This document shows, piece after piece, positions 19,712 through 29,285 of a DNA stretch of 64,000 nucleotides. This stretch comes from Hondaea fermentalgiana. Lineage: Eukaryota > Sar > Bigyra > Thraustochytrida > Thraustochytriidae. Positions within the stretch are counted from its first letter, which is position 1. Each line of letters starts with the position of its first letter. The notes beneath the pieces were generated by a model, which saw only the letters and a list, made by a program, of their open reading frames with translations, did not search any database and was not told the DNA's origin. The position numbers and the translations under genes are program-made. The DNA is taken from NCBI GenBank assembly GCA_014084085.1, contig NPFB01000102.1, forward strand, positions 2,160 through 66,159, given 5' to 3'.

Positions 19712-22324
19712 ATGGGGGACGTGGACGAGGGCGCGGCGGACGTGACAGTGCTCAACGACGCGCCTGCGTCAACAGGGCGCGACGCGCTTCTGGACCTGCT
19801 GGAAATGGCCGGCAGCGACGATGACGGCGGCCAACACGACGACTACAACAACAACGACGAAGAAGACCCCTGGGACCGCGACGCGCGCGGCGGGCACAGA
19901 GGTCATGGCGGGCAGGCCAAAGATAACGCGCACAACGACGAGGAGGAACTTGATACAACTCTTGTTGGTGAAAGTGTGATGGTCGTTGTCGGCCATGAAG
20001 GAGATCATGGAAAACCTCGCTCTCCACCACCACCACCGCCGCCACCACCACCGCAAATGTTCATGAATGCGGGGGAGGAAGAGAGTTATGGAGACAATGA
20101 CGCTGCGAGCTTTCATAGCAGTCATGAAAAATCTGGTATGGTGGAGAAAAGGACCTCTCAAGAGATGAAATCAGGCTATGAGAATCGTCCAAGTGATTCC
20201 TTTGCATCATCGCCACCACCGCCTCCTCCGCTTCCGACAACGCAGACACGCCAATCTACCACTGAGACAATGTTATCTACGTCTGGAGGTCCAAAGCCAT
20301 TTTCAACGATGAGCAAAACACCTGGCAAACGTCCCTTTTTGAAGAAGGGAAGCCGCAGCTGGAATTGGGCAGCCTCCGCCAAGCAACGCAAGGCGAAGGA
20401 GGCCGAGAAGAAGCAGGAGCACAGCGAAAAAAAGGTTGGTTGGCAGCGACCTAGCAGCCCTGTTCGCAAACAGAGAGATTTCGACACCGCCTCTATCGAT
20501 GTCTACACGTCATCTTCAAAAGTACGCGCCAGCTTCGCATCTCCGACGACCTATATGGATGATGCGGAGGAGGTCTCTGGGGCTTCACCAGCGAAAGGTT
20601 TTATGGAAAACCTACTTCACGGAACTAGTCGGGAAGAACTTTGGGGTTTCGGGCATCAGGCGTTGGACGAGGTAAATAGCTACGACGATGATGACGACCA
20701 CCACTACCAAAATGGGGGAAATCGAGGCTCCCATGAAAATGGGTCAAATCGAGGTTCCTCTGAAAACGGGTCAAAACAAGGCCCCTTTCCTCATTTTGCC
20801 AGACAAGAAGAGTTTCGAGCTAATAACAACGACAACGACGACGAAGAAGAAGACGCAGAGGAATACGCAGAGATGTCGTGGAAGAGGCCAGTGCGCGAGC
20901 ACGCGCCTCAATCGCAACTCGTGCGTCGCATGTTCCGTACGCTAGACCCCGACGACGACGTGGAGAGCGAGGAGGAAGAAGAGGCAAGTGCCGCAAACAA
21001 ATCTGTAGTGCCGACCTCCGCCTCAGCAAACGCAGAATTCACGGCCAAACTGCAAGAAGAAATGGATCGCTTCAAAGAAACCAACGAACGCCTCCAGGTA
21101 TCACTGAAACAGCTCGAGGTCGATCGTCGTCATCTCGTCCAAGAACGACTCGAACTTGACAAGCAAAAGCGTCAGCTTGGCAAAGAGAGCGATGCTCAAG
21201 TCGAGCAAATGAGAGCAGAGGTGCGCAAGGAACGAGCATTGTTGCAGCGCGAGCGCGTGGCGCTGGAACGGCAAAAGCAACATATCGAGGTCTTGCGAGA
21301 AACAGCGCGTGTCGAGCGCAAGGACCGAGGTCAGGTCGATTCCCTCCAAGCCACCATTGCTCGCATGCGTCTCGCTGAGAAAGAAAAAGCGGTCAAACAC
21401 AAGGAGGCGATGCAAAGCAAACGCGAGCGCATTTCCGTCCTCGAACGTGAAGCAGAGCAAATGCAGAGCGCTCTTCGCTTTGCGGAGGAGCGACGTCTTG
21501 ACTTATGGGGACAGCTTACACAGGCACAAGAGAAGATTGAATCAGGAGAGGCAGAAAGGAAGCAGCTGGCACAGGCGCTCGAGTCCATTCGCGCCTCCTC
21601 GGCCGTATCGCCCACCTCGCAATCGTTTGTTTCCCCGCTGCGCGAGCCCACTTCAGATGGCCGACGCTCTCGAGACGAGGATTACATTGACCACAACAAT
21701 GGCCTCGAGGATGAAAAAACTGGGGAGCCATTGTATGCGCAGCAAGCTCGGCTCGTGGAAGCCGAGCCCTCGCCACATGGACCCTCGCCAGAGGCAGAGT
21801 GTGATCCTTCAGAAAGAGTTGTTCATATTCCAGGCCAAACTGCAGGCCCGAAAGTTGCAGTAGGTGCTCTTACGCACGTGGAACACAACGCAAAGCCGAG
21901 TCGGAAGGCAACGTCGCAGCGCAGACAGCGCGTCCACCCCGACGGCTCGCGAACCATCAAATTTGCTGATGGGACGGTCAAGGAAATCTCTCCGGATGGA
22001 GAACAGACGGTCACTTTCAGTAACGGGGACATCAAGAAGAAGATCCCGCGCGAGGGACTGGAAATATACTACTTTGCAGCCTCGGACACCTCGCAAACTA
22101 CATATGCTGATGGTATGGTGGTGTGCGAATTTCCAAACGGACAGGTGGAGCGCAAGCATCCATCGGGTATGCAGGAGATCTTTTACGTTGATGGCGCTGT
22201 CAAAACGGTGAATGCAGACGGGTCTGAGGAGACGTTGTTTTCTGATGGGACCAAGCTTGAGATTTCAAGTTCAGGCCAGCGTCGCGTGCTGCGGCCAGTC
22301 GAGGCAGTTCCGTCTGAAGAGTAG
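19712..22324 (+). CDS. CPAP/SAS-4-like centriole assembly protein (TCP10 C-terminal domain)
   Basis: An 870-residue protein. The N-terminal half is disordered, acidic, and has two poly-Pro runs (nt 20022-20055 and 20212-20245). Residues about 440-630 are a long charged coiled coil. Residues about 741-860 form the TCP10 C-terminal or G-box domain: a series of short beta repeats of the form x-x-D-G-x-x-x-x-x-x-x-x-N-G/D-G (H-P-D-G-S-R, F-A-D-G-T-V, F-S-N-G-D-I, Y-A-D-G-M-V, F-P-N-G-Q-V and others). In animals this domain of CPAP/CENPJ/SAS-4 binds STIL/Ana2 and sets up centriolar microtubules. That fits an organism with flagellated zoospores. The start is ATG 19712 (M-G-D-V-D-E); an upstream in-frame ATG at 19562 adds 50 unlikely residues. 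Confidence 0.85.
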   Translation: MGDVDEGAADVTVLNDAPASTGRDALLDLLEMAGSDDDGGQHDDYNNNDEEDPWDRDARGGHRGHGGQAKDNAHNDEEELDTTLVGESVMVVVGHEGDHGKPRSPPPPPPPPPPQMFMNAGEEESYGDNDAASFHSSHEKSGMVEKRTSQEMKSGYENRPSDSFASSPPPPPPLPTTQTRQSTTETMLSTSGGPKPFSTMSKTPGKRPFLKKGSRSWNWAASAKQRKAKEAEKKQEHSEKKVGWQRPSSPVRKQRDFDTASIDVYTSSSKVRASFASPTTYMDDAEEVSGASPAKGFMENLLHGTSREELWGFGHQALDEVNSYDDDDDHHYQNGGNRGSHENGSNRGSSENGSKQGPFPHFARQEEFRANNNDNDDEEEDAEEYAEMSWKRPVREHAPQSQLVRRMFRTLDPDDDVESEEEEEASAANKSVVPTSASANAEFTAKLQEEMDRFKETNERLQVSLKQLEVDRRHLVQERLELDKQKRQLGKESDAQVEQMRAEVRKERALLQRERVALERQKQHIEVLRETARVERKDRGQVDSLQATIARMRLAEKEKAVKHKEAMQSKRERISVLEREAEQMQSALRFAEERRLDLWGQLTQAQEKIESGEAERKQLAQALESIRASSAVSPTSQSFVSPLREPTSDGRRSRDEDYIDHNNGLEDEKTGEPLYAQQARLVEAEPSPHGPSPEAECDPSERVVHIPGQTAGPKVAVGALTHVEHNAKPSRKATSQRRQRVHPDGSRTIKFADGTVKEISPDGEQTVTFSNGDIKKKIPREGLEIYYFAASDTSQTTYADGMVVCEFPNGQVERKHPSGMQEIFYVDGAVKTVNADGSEETLFSDGTKLEISSSGQRRVLRPVEAVPSEE

Positions 22325-22753
22325 TTTGTAGTCTATCTAAAAAAACCAACCAACAAACAAACAAAAGACGCGCCATCTTTCGACCTCTTGTCTCTGTCTC
22401 TATCTTACGATCTCGACCTTGAGCTTGTTGAGGCTGACGACTTTGCTTGCTTCATTTTCTTGGGCGAAACTCGCTCTTCCCTTCTCGCTTTTCCGTCCTC
22501 TCGCCTGCTTCTTGCCTTTGGGAGGGAGGTTCCTCCTGCGCAACCTAACGACCAAAATCAACCTTCACGGTTAGGTTGGCAAATCGGCATCAGCGAGCGC
22601 GAGCACGCGAGCACGCGGAGAGGGACGCGCGCGGCGGCGGCGGGCAGAGGCGGCGCGCGGAAAGGCGCGGCGCGAGCGCGCGGCGAGCGGTACGAGGGCG
22701 GCCCGCGCGTCCGCGGCACAGGCGACAGGCTTTGCTGGCGCTTCTGCAGGGAA
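22325..22753. other. Intergenic region upstream of CHAF1B
   Basis: Holds the 3' end of the CPAP-like gene and the CHAF1B promoter. The long CHAF1B frame is open from 22388 but begins with low-complexity Arg/Gly/Ala sequence. The inverted repeat at 22541-22578 lies here. Confidence 0.55.
22541..22578. promoter_or_regulatory. CAACCTAAC / GTTAGGTTG perfect inverted repeat
   Basis: Perfect 9-base arms at 22541-22549 and 22570-22578, separated by 20 bases and containing CCTAACGACC. It lies about 175 bases upstream of the CHAF1B ATG. The arms carry Myb-type TAAC cores in opposite orientation. Confidence 0.45.
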
Positions 22754-24886
22754 ATGAGGGTCGCCACGCCCGAGATTGCGCTGCACGTGGACGAACACGG
22801 CAAAAATGGGCCCGTGTACGCGGTAGACGTGCACCCAAAGCTGGCGGTCATGGTGACCGGTGGCAGCGATAACGAGATCAAGTTCTGGAGCTTTGACGAA
22901 ACCAAGGAGGGCGAGAGCCCCTTCACCTTTGTATGCGGATTTCAGGCGCATCACAAGAGCGTCAACGCCGCGAGGTTCTCGCCCAACGGCGCGCTTCTTG
23001 CCACCTGCAGTGACGACGGCACTGTCTGCGTGTTACGACCCGAGGAGCCCAGGGCACTCATGGACGTGGATGAAGCCCCAAAGACGGATCCAGACGATGC
23101 CCTCGTGACTGTCCGGCCAGGCGCGACCAATGCTGCCGAAGACGGCGCGGGGCCGGCCACGCATGGATGGGAACGCGTACGGGACGAAAAGGACGTAAAG
23201 CGCAAGTTTCTTCGCGGACATACAAGCGACGTGTCTGATTTGGCATGGGCAAGTGACTCGCGTCTGCTTGCATCTGGCTCGGTGGATGGCGCGGTCCTTG
23301 TTTGGGATGGCCGGGACGGCAAACTGTTGCAAACCTTTCATGAACACGGGCACTTTGTGCAAGGAGTTGCCTGGGACCCGTTTCGCAACTTTTTCGCGAC
23401 CTGCAGCGCAGACCGCACCGTCAAGGTCTTCAAACGGCGCCTCGCAAAGAGCACGCGCAAGAAAAAGGCCAAGCTCAAGGCAGGCACAAACGAGAATGAT
23501 ACGGACCAGGGGGAGGTCAAGGACGCAGCGGCTGGAAGCGCGGGTGCTACGGATGCAAAGGAGTTTGCGCCGCGTTTTGTATGTGCGCACGAGTTGAGCA
23601 CGCGGCAGTTCCCGGAAAAGTCCGCACCAGCACCGGCGCCGTCTTCAAGCCCCAAGGCCGACAACGCGGAATCTTCTCGCGATTCGACCTCAAAGCTTCG
23701 CAAGCGAATCATGTTCGAGGCAGACACAGTGCCCACCATGGTGCGCAGACTCGCCTGGTCTCCGGATGGAGTGCTTTTGCTTACTCCGACAGGCCGCATT
23801 CGAGCTGGCCAGCCAACGAGCTTTGCCTTTATGCGCGGAGGCTGGCAGACACCCATTATGCACTTTCCTGGCGCCGGAAAGGCGTCTGTAGCGATTCGTT
23901 TCTCGCCCGTGTTTTATGCTTTGCGTCCGGGTGTCAAGCCGTGGCTCAATGTGCCTTATAGGATGGTCTTTGCTGTGGTCACCCTCGACAGCATCTTCAT
24001 CTACGACACGCAGCACCGCTATGCAATTGCGGCTGCCGAGCAGCTTCACTTTGCGGAGCTCACGGACGTTTCTTGGTCTGGCGATGGCCGTGTGCTCGTC
24101 GTATCTTCGCGAGATGGTTACTGTTCTCTGATTAGTACAGCAGAGGGCGAGATTGGAACGCGTCTGACGGGCACCAAAGTTCCGGCTGTGGCTCGACCCG
24201 GTTTCGAGCCCAAGGTCGTCTCCGTGGATCAGATACTTGCACAAAGACTCGCTGATGCTCAAGCTCAGCAGGCATCAGAGAAGACTGTCGATGTGAAGGA
24301 CCCCCTCGGCGCGACAGCGGAATCAAAGGCAACGGCAAAGACGGGGGTGGAGAACGCGGGCGCGCCTAAAGCACCCGTTTCGCTGGTGTCTTCGAGCGGA
24401 AGCGACAATGACGATGGTGACAATGACGACGATGATGAAAATGACAATGGAAGTAAGCAAGGCGCTGAGGACGCGGGGGAAGCCGCAGCAAACAAAGATA
24501 CAAACGAAAAACGATCGTCTGCGGAAAAAGCTGGCGATGCAACGGCGGCCCCAGCGCCGAAGAAACGCCGAATAGTGCCGATTCCGATCGATTCTTATTT
24601 CAAAAAGCCCTCGAGCTCGAGCTCGAGCCCGGCGGCGGCTACCACTTCCTCCGCCGCCAGCGAGGGCGCTGGCAACAACACTCCAAAGGCTTCATGTACA
24701 GCGAGTGTGACCAAAACGCTGCAACGGCGACGAATCACTCCCATACAAGTAAAGTCGGTCTCGCCCAGTCCCACTGCGTCCCCGGCATCAGCCCAGGCAT
24801 CAGATAGTATCGAGAAAAAGAAGGACAGCGAGGACGCCAAGAAACCGAAGAAGCGTCGCATCGCGCCAACCCCGGTCAAGACTTAG
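22754..24886 (+). CDS. CHAF1B: Chromatin assembly factor 1 p60 subunit (CAF-1 subunit B)
   Basis: A 710-residue WD40 protein. It starts M-R-V-A-T-P-E-I-A-L-H, matching the conserved start of the p60/Cac2 family. The seven-bladed propeller (residues about 1-480) has family-specific strings: R-R-L-A-W-S-P-D-G-x-L-L-L-T-P, L-P-Y/V-P-Y-R-M-V-F-A-V and S-S-R-D-G-Y-C-S. CAF-1 deposits newly made H3-H4 on DNA behind the replication fork together with ASF1 and PCNA. An acidic tail segment is followed by three copies of an R-R-I-x-P motif (residues about 603, 658 and 700), resembling the ASF1-binding B-domain motif of HIRA and CAF-1 p60. The ATG at 22754 was chosen on family alignment; the frame upstream is random. 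No intron. Confidence 0.93.
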   Translation: MRVATPEIALHVDEHGKNGPVYAVDVHPKLAVMVTGGSDNEIKFWSFDETKEGESPFTFVCGFQAHHKSVNAARFSPNGALLATCSDDGTVCVLRPEEPRALMDVDEAPKTDPDDALVTVRPGATNAAEDGAGPATHGWERVRDEKDVKRKFLRGHTSDVSDLAWASDSRLLASGSVDGAVLVWDGRDGKLLQTFHEHGHFVQGVAWDPFRNFFATCSADRTVKVFKRRLAKSTRKKKAKLKAGTNENDTDQGEVKDAAAGSAGATDAKEFAPRFVCAHELSTRQFPEKSAPAPAPSSSPKADNAESSRDSTSKLRKRIMFEADTVPTMVRRLAWSPDGVLLLTPTGRIRAGQPTSFAFMRGGWQTPIMHFPGAGKASVAIRFSPVFYALRPGVKPWLNVPYRMVFAVVTLDSIFIYDTQHRYAIAAAEQLHFAELTDVSWSGDGRVLVVSSRDGYCSLISTAEGEIGTRLTGTKVPAVARPGFEPKVVSVDQILAQRLADAQAQQASEKTVDVKDPLGATAESKATAKTGVENAGAPKAPVSLVSSSGSDNDDGDNDDDDENDNGSKQGAEDAGEAAANKDTNEKRSSAEKAGDATAAPAPKKRRIVPIPIDSYFKKPSSSSSSPAAATTSSAASEGAGNNTPKASCTASVTKTLQRRRITPIQVKSVSPSPTASPASAQASDSIEKKKDSEDAKKPKKRRIAPTPVKT

Positions 24887-25196
24887 ATTAATGAGCGCGA
24901 GTGCGCGCAGTCGTATGACTCGCCTGTATGCAAGTGAGGTATTTCCTCCACCCAAAGAAATGAATTTTGCACGTCTCTTTCACTACTAGGCTACTTGTAA
25001 TGAAGAGTGAAAGAGAGAACCTCGCTTTTACAATGACATTTTGTGTGCACAAGCTTGAGATTCTTGCATTCGTATCGACGGGAACGGAAACATTGCAGCA
25101 AAAACAGAAAAAAGGGAAGAGGGAGTGTTGCGAAAAAGTTTTATATATAAAAGTAAACGTCTCGAACGTCCTGGGGCCGAGCTGTACGTTTTGACT
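24887..25196. other. Convergent 3' region with TTTTATATATAAAA palindrome
   Basis: Lies between the convergent CHAF1B and WDR5-like genes. A perfect 14-base A/T palindrome at 25139-25152 is 43 bases past the WDR5-like stop, perhaps part of the 3'-end processing signal. No gene is seen. Confidence 0.6.
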
Positions 25197-26375
25197 TCAT
25201 TCGGACGCGATTGGCACAGGCTGAAGCACGAGTGGCGACGGCGAGTCCTGAAACGGCCCGTTCTCATTTCGTGCGCTGGATGGCGTGTGAGCAGGCGCCC
25301 GGATGACGACTGGCACGCTCGACGCGGCATCGGCAAGCCGATTCTCGTCTCCTTCTACTTGTTGCTGCTGTTTAGGGGGCTGCCAGAGGCGGATTGTTCC
25401 CATCTCATCGTCTTGTGCGTTCTGAGCTTTTTCAGATCCAGCTTCGTTCTCCGAAGAAGAGACGGTCGTGGACGCGAGCTCTGCAGAGACCACGATGGGG
25501 AGCTTGGGGTGGGAGTCGATTGCGACAACGGGCCCGCTGTGACCCTCGAGGCGCAAGGTCACTCGCTTGGTTTGCAGGTCCCAGAGATAGCAGACGCCAT
25601 CTTCGGACCCACTCATGATGGCTGCTGCTCCTTGATGAACCGCAAACCCGGCCTGAAGACAAAAACGCTCGTGCAGGTGGCCACGGTACCTTTTAAGTAC
25701 CTTTGTTTGCGCATAGTTCCAGAGCTGCAAGGTACCGCCAAAGGTGCCAACGAGAACGAATTTTCCATTCGGCGAAAAGGTGGCACTACTGACGGGCGGG
25801 TTATGGTTTTGCAGGATGGATCGGTGACATTGGCCGCTGTTGGTGTCCCAAATGCGGACAAGACCGTCAAAGCCACCGGAGACGAGCAGCGAGCCGTCAC
25901 GATTAAAGTTTACCGCGGTGACCGGGTCCGTGTGGCCACGAATTGTACGAATGCAGCGACCCGTTTGAGCATTCCAAATGCGTATCGTGCAGTCAAAGGA
26001 GCCTGTTGCAATGAGGTCGCCCGTCGGGCTGTAGTCCACGGCGAAGACGATGTTGTGGTGGCCCACCAAGGTGCGCACGATGCGGCCGGTGGCTGCCTCC
26101 CAGAGCCTCACAGTCCTGTCGTCGCTTGCGGAGCAGAGCAGCACGCCGTCGGGCGACCACGCGACGGTGGATACGCCGCCCTGGTGACCCTCGAGCGTGC
26201 GCACGTACGCGCCGGAGACGCCGTCCCAGAGAATGACCAGGCCGTCGACCGAGGCCGTTGCAAGCAGGTCTCCGTCCGGAGAGAACTTGACGCACGACAC
26301 GCTGCCGCGGTGGCCGCGCAGCACGTGGCTCAGGCCCAGCTGCAGCCGCGGCATGCGCTTGACATCCTTGCCCAT
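25197..26375 (-). CDS. WDR5-like WD40-repeat protein (paralogue 1, intronless)
   Basis: A 392-residue seven-bladed propeller with regular G-H-x26-W-D repeats from residue about 12 to 335: for example L-R-G-H-R-G-S-V, S-A-S-D-D-R-T-V-R-L-W, G-S-F-D-C-T-I-R-I-W, F-N-R-D-G-S-L-L-V-S-G and F-S-P-N-G-K-F-V-L-V-G-T. The order matches WDR5, the core subunit of the COMPASS/MLL histone H3K4 methyltransferases, but the last blade has an insertion and there is a Gln/Ser tail. The start M-G-K-D-V-K at 26375 was taken; an ATG at 26477 would add 34 residues, and the frame is open further up to a GTG. Divergence from its neighbour suggests a specialised copy. Confidence 0.85.
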   Translation of the reverse strand: MGKDVKRMPRLQLGLSHVLRGHRGSVSCVKFSPDGDLLATASVDGLVILWDGVSGAYVRTLEGHQGGVSTVAWSPDGVLLCSASDDRTVRLWEAATGRIVRTLVGHHNIVFAVDYSPTGDLIATGSFDCTIRIWNAQTGRCIRTIRGHTDPVTAVNFNRDGSLLVSGGFDGLVRIWDTNSGQCHRSILQNHNPPVSSATFSPNGKFVLVGTFGGTLQLWNYAQTKVLKRYRGHLHERFCLQAGFAVHQGAAAIMSGSEDGVCYLWDLQTKRVTLRLEGHSGPVVAIDSHPKLPIVVSAELASTTVSSSENEAGSEKAQNAQDDEMGTIRLWQPPKQQQQVEGDENRLADAASSVPVVIRAPAHTPSSARNENGPFQDSPSPLVLQPVPIASE

Positions 26376-26870
26376 CTTTGCTCGAGCGCGGTCACACCAG
26401 CGGCGCTGCGCTCCGCTTGCAAAGGCAAGCGGTTTTGCTTTCTGAGCAGGCCCTTCCTCCCTCTCTCTCTCTGTCATCTTTTGTGACAGTGGCAAGACAT
26501 GACCATCATCGTCGACGTGAAGCCCAGAAGACACCGCACACTCACTCAGGCTCAGGCTGGGGAATGACAAAGAGGACTCGGAACGAACGAACGAATGAAT
26601 GTCTTTCACGAGGCTACCTGTATGCCGAAAAAGAAGGACAGATGAGCAAGTCGCAAGGCCAGTGAAAATGGGAAAAGACGCGAGACCGTGCGAGCCATGG
26701 GTGGAGGGATGGATTCCTGGCCCTCGACTCGCTTGCTTGCTTGAAGACAGACAAGCAAATAAAGTGGGCAGAGGGAAAAGAACAAGAGAGGGAGAGAGAG
26801 GCGCGGTTTATACGTTTTCGTTTGTGTTTAGTAGTTTGGAGATTTCGTGGCTCCCAGAGCTCGGCGGCTG
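26376..26870. other. Intergenic region between the two WDR5-like genes
   Basis: This stretch is upstream of paralogue 1 and downstream of paralogue 2. It contains a (CT)n run near 26460-26471 (GA on the coding strand) in the putative leader of paralogue 1. No gene is seen. Confidence 0.55.
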
Positions 26871-28161
26871 TCAGTACTTTTTGGTTTTATCAGTCTCGAC
26901 GTCGGCACCTTTGAGGTTCTCGTTCGCGTCGCGCGGAGGAGAAACGCGACCTCGTTTCTTTCCGCCTTTGTCTGTGTCTTTGTTGCTTGCGTCTGATGCT
27001 TCGGCGGGAGCACAAACGCTCACTTCTGCTTCCTCGGGGTCATCCTGGCCGGGCTGGTGGCGCCACACGCGTACCACGGGATGGGTGGCACGGCCTTCCG
27101 GAACTTCGCCTGAAGCCAAGAGATCCTGGTTGGGATGCGCATCGACCGCAAGGACGACGCCAACGTGGCCAAGAAGCTTTTGCGCAACCTTTTTCGTTTG
27201 CACGTCCCAAATATAAACGTGATGATCCTCCGATCCAGAAGCAATCCAATGGCCGGAGGTGACAGCAAAGGTGGAGAGCATACAATAGCGCTCACTCACG
27301 TGGCCTTCGTAGGTTTTGGCGACTTTGCCCTCTGCAAAGTTCCATAGACGCAAGGTCGAATCTAGAGTACCAGCAAGAATAAACTTGCCATTCGGAGAAA
27401 AGGTTGCAAAGGACACAGCCGGATTGGTGTCGCCAATAATAGTCTTGCAGCACTGCCCGCTGCCTGCATCCCATATGCGAATGAGACCATCGTATGAGCT
27501 GGAGACGATCATGGTACCCTCGCGGTTGAAGCTTGTTGCGGTTACCGGGTCAGAGTGAGCGGGTATCGTGCGCACAGCCTTGCCCTGGCGAACGTCCCAT
27601 AATCGTACGGTGGAGTCGAAGGAGCCTGCGTTGGCGCGTACGCGAATTGAGTTGCTGTTAGCATTTTCCGTGGACAAACGTGCGTGCGTGCGAAAGCCCC
27701 CTCGCTTCGACAGCTCAACACTTACCTGTGACGAGCACATTTGCTTGCGGACTAAAGTCCACACTAAATACATAATCGCGGTGGCCCTCCATGGTGCGCA
27801 GGCACTTTCCAGTATGCACGTCGCTGAGTCGCGCAGTGGTATCGTCGGACGCAGTGCATATGAAGCGCGAGTCGGCAGACCAGCAGACCCCCGAAATGCC
27901 AGCCTTGTGTCCGCGCACGCGGCGTCTAAATCTGCCGGGGGTTTCGTCATCAGAGACATCCCAGATGATGACGCTTTTATCTGCGCTCGCGCTCGCGAGA
28001 AGTTTCCCGTCGGGCGAGAATTTGACGCCCGAAATGCCGGCGTCGTGGCCCTCGAGCTTGAGCCATGGCAGGAAATTAGGCTCTTGGCTGGCCGTCTGCC
28101 GCTTGTCTCGAGGCTCCACGCTAGGCATTGGTCGCCCGGACAGGGACGAGAGCGCCGACAT
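26871..28161 (-). CDS. WDR5-like WD40-repeat protein (paralogue 2, two exons)
   Basis: Exon 1 is 28161-27726 and exon 2 is 27625-26871, joined over a 100-nt GT-AG intron (donor GTAAGT-type at 27725, acceptor CAG at 27626). The splice rebuilds blade 3 as V-L-V-T-G|G-S-F-D-S-T-V-R-L-W, and the product is 396 residues. It is the closer of the two to WDR5: the strings F-N-R-E-G-T-M-I-V-S-S-S-Y-D-G-L, F-S-P-N-G-K-F-I-L-A-G-T-L-D and G-S-E-D-H-H-V-Y-I-W sit in the family positions, and R-D-Y-V-F-S keeps the Y-x-F pair of the arginine-binding pocket. Expected role: scaffold of an H3K4 methyltransferase complex. The C-terminal 70 residues are charged and disordered. Confidence 0.88.
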
Positions 28162-28491
28162 GGCGTCGGGATACGCTACGAATCTCGCCCAGCGCTCGCT
28201 TGCGCCAACCTAGCGCGCGAGCGAGATCAAGCAAAGTCTATGGAGGACGATGCCCCCCACGTCTCGACTCCCGACGACGATTTTGGTCGACACGAGGTGA
28301 GCGAGAAGGGCAAAGACAGTTGCACGGAGCGTAGAGGGTCGACGCGTCGGCGGCCGAAGCCTGACGTGCACTTGACGCCCCCGCCTCGCTCGCCCCGTGC
28401 GCCACGTCGAGGACGCGGACGACACCGTTTTTGCTCGCTCGTCCGCGACCTAAAAAAGTTTTTCCCCCATCATGTCTACTGGCATTATGAT
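28162..28491. other. Intergenic region upstream of WDR5-like paralogue 2
   Basis: GC-rich. A + strand frame from an ATG at 28240 reads on into the pseudogene, but has no domain and biased Arg/Pro content. Treated as noncoding. Confidence 0.5.
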
Positions 28492-29105
28492 GACATGCAA
28501 AGGGCAAAGGGCCTTGGTGTAGGCTCGATCGCTGCTGAGCGAAGCAGCCTCGAGCTCTTCACCCTGGAGGAGACTGAGGGTGAGACGCTACAGAACTAGG
28601 ATGCTGAGAGCGGGTGTCCTTGAGAACCGCATTTCAGGGTTTTCTTGAAGGAGTGAAATGACCTCTTCAAGATCGTTGTCAAGTATTTGACGCTCTTGCA
28701 GCATCTCGAGCACGTGAAAAAGATCAACACGTGCATCTTCGTCGTCGTTTGCCTCGTCATCGTCGTCTCCTTTGCGTTCCTGAAAGCTGGCGTAGCTGCA
28801 GATCCAGTTGACGGAGTTGAAGACATGTTTGAAGATGCTGCTCGGCTTCGGTCAGGCCTTGACGAATGGCTTCGGCCTGGAAAAGGAGACGAGCCTTTGT
28901 GACGAGGCCTCGGCGAGTATGGCTTTCTTCGGAAGTTCGAGAAGGGCGCGCAGCTCCGCTTCGAGTTGAGTCGCGTCAATATTCGCATTGTGCAAGTGCT
29001 TTTCGAGGCGAGTGGCCAAGCGCTCAAGCACGGCATCCTCCAGCAGGGATGCGCCGTCCCGCGCCAGCGGTAGCACGAGCGCCGCGCTGAAGATGGCGTC
29101 GATCG
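28492..29105 (-). pseudogene. Degenerate inverted copy of the 5' part of the adjacent bundle/kinase/ARM gene
   Basis: Read on the minus strand this matches the first 230 or so codons of the gene at 29286, from G-A-C-G-C-C-A-T-C (codon 2) to just before the glycine-rich loop. Damage: the ATG corresponds to ATC at 29103-29101; a block of about ten codons is missing after L-L-E-D-A-V; the frame shifts after L-L-E-L-P-K-K; and short deletions near 28600-28640 lead to stops. Long stretches, such as that encoding D-A-T-Q-L-E-A-E-L-R and that encoding L-E-A-A-S-L-S-S-D-R, remain nearly identical at DNA level. It ends where the kinase domain would begin, so it is a truncated, broken duplicate arranged head-to-head with the intact gene. 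Confidence 0.85.
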
Positions 29106-29285
29106 GATGGACAACCACTTTCAACTCTTTCGCCCTCCTTTTTACTGTATGATGAAGCCGCCTTTCCTCAGGGCGTGTGCACTAAGTATTTGATACCCAA
29201 AACACTACAAATGCTACAAAAAATGTAAGTGGGCGCGTTGCACGTGCCGTCAGGACAAACCAGCATCCAGAGAAAAGGGAAAACG

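Noticed and set aside
28240..28599. ATG-initiated + strand frame upstream of the kinase pseudogene
   Set aside because: Arg/Pro-rich and domainless, and its second half runs antisense through the pseudogene.
28596..29114. 172-codon minus-strand frame over the pseudogene
   Set aside because: It is in a different frame from the parental protein; the similarity to the parent lies in other frames, so it is a shadow.
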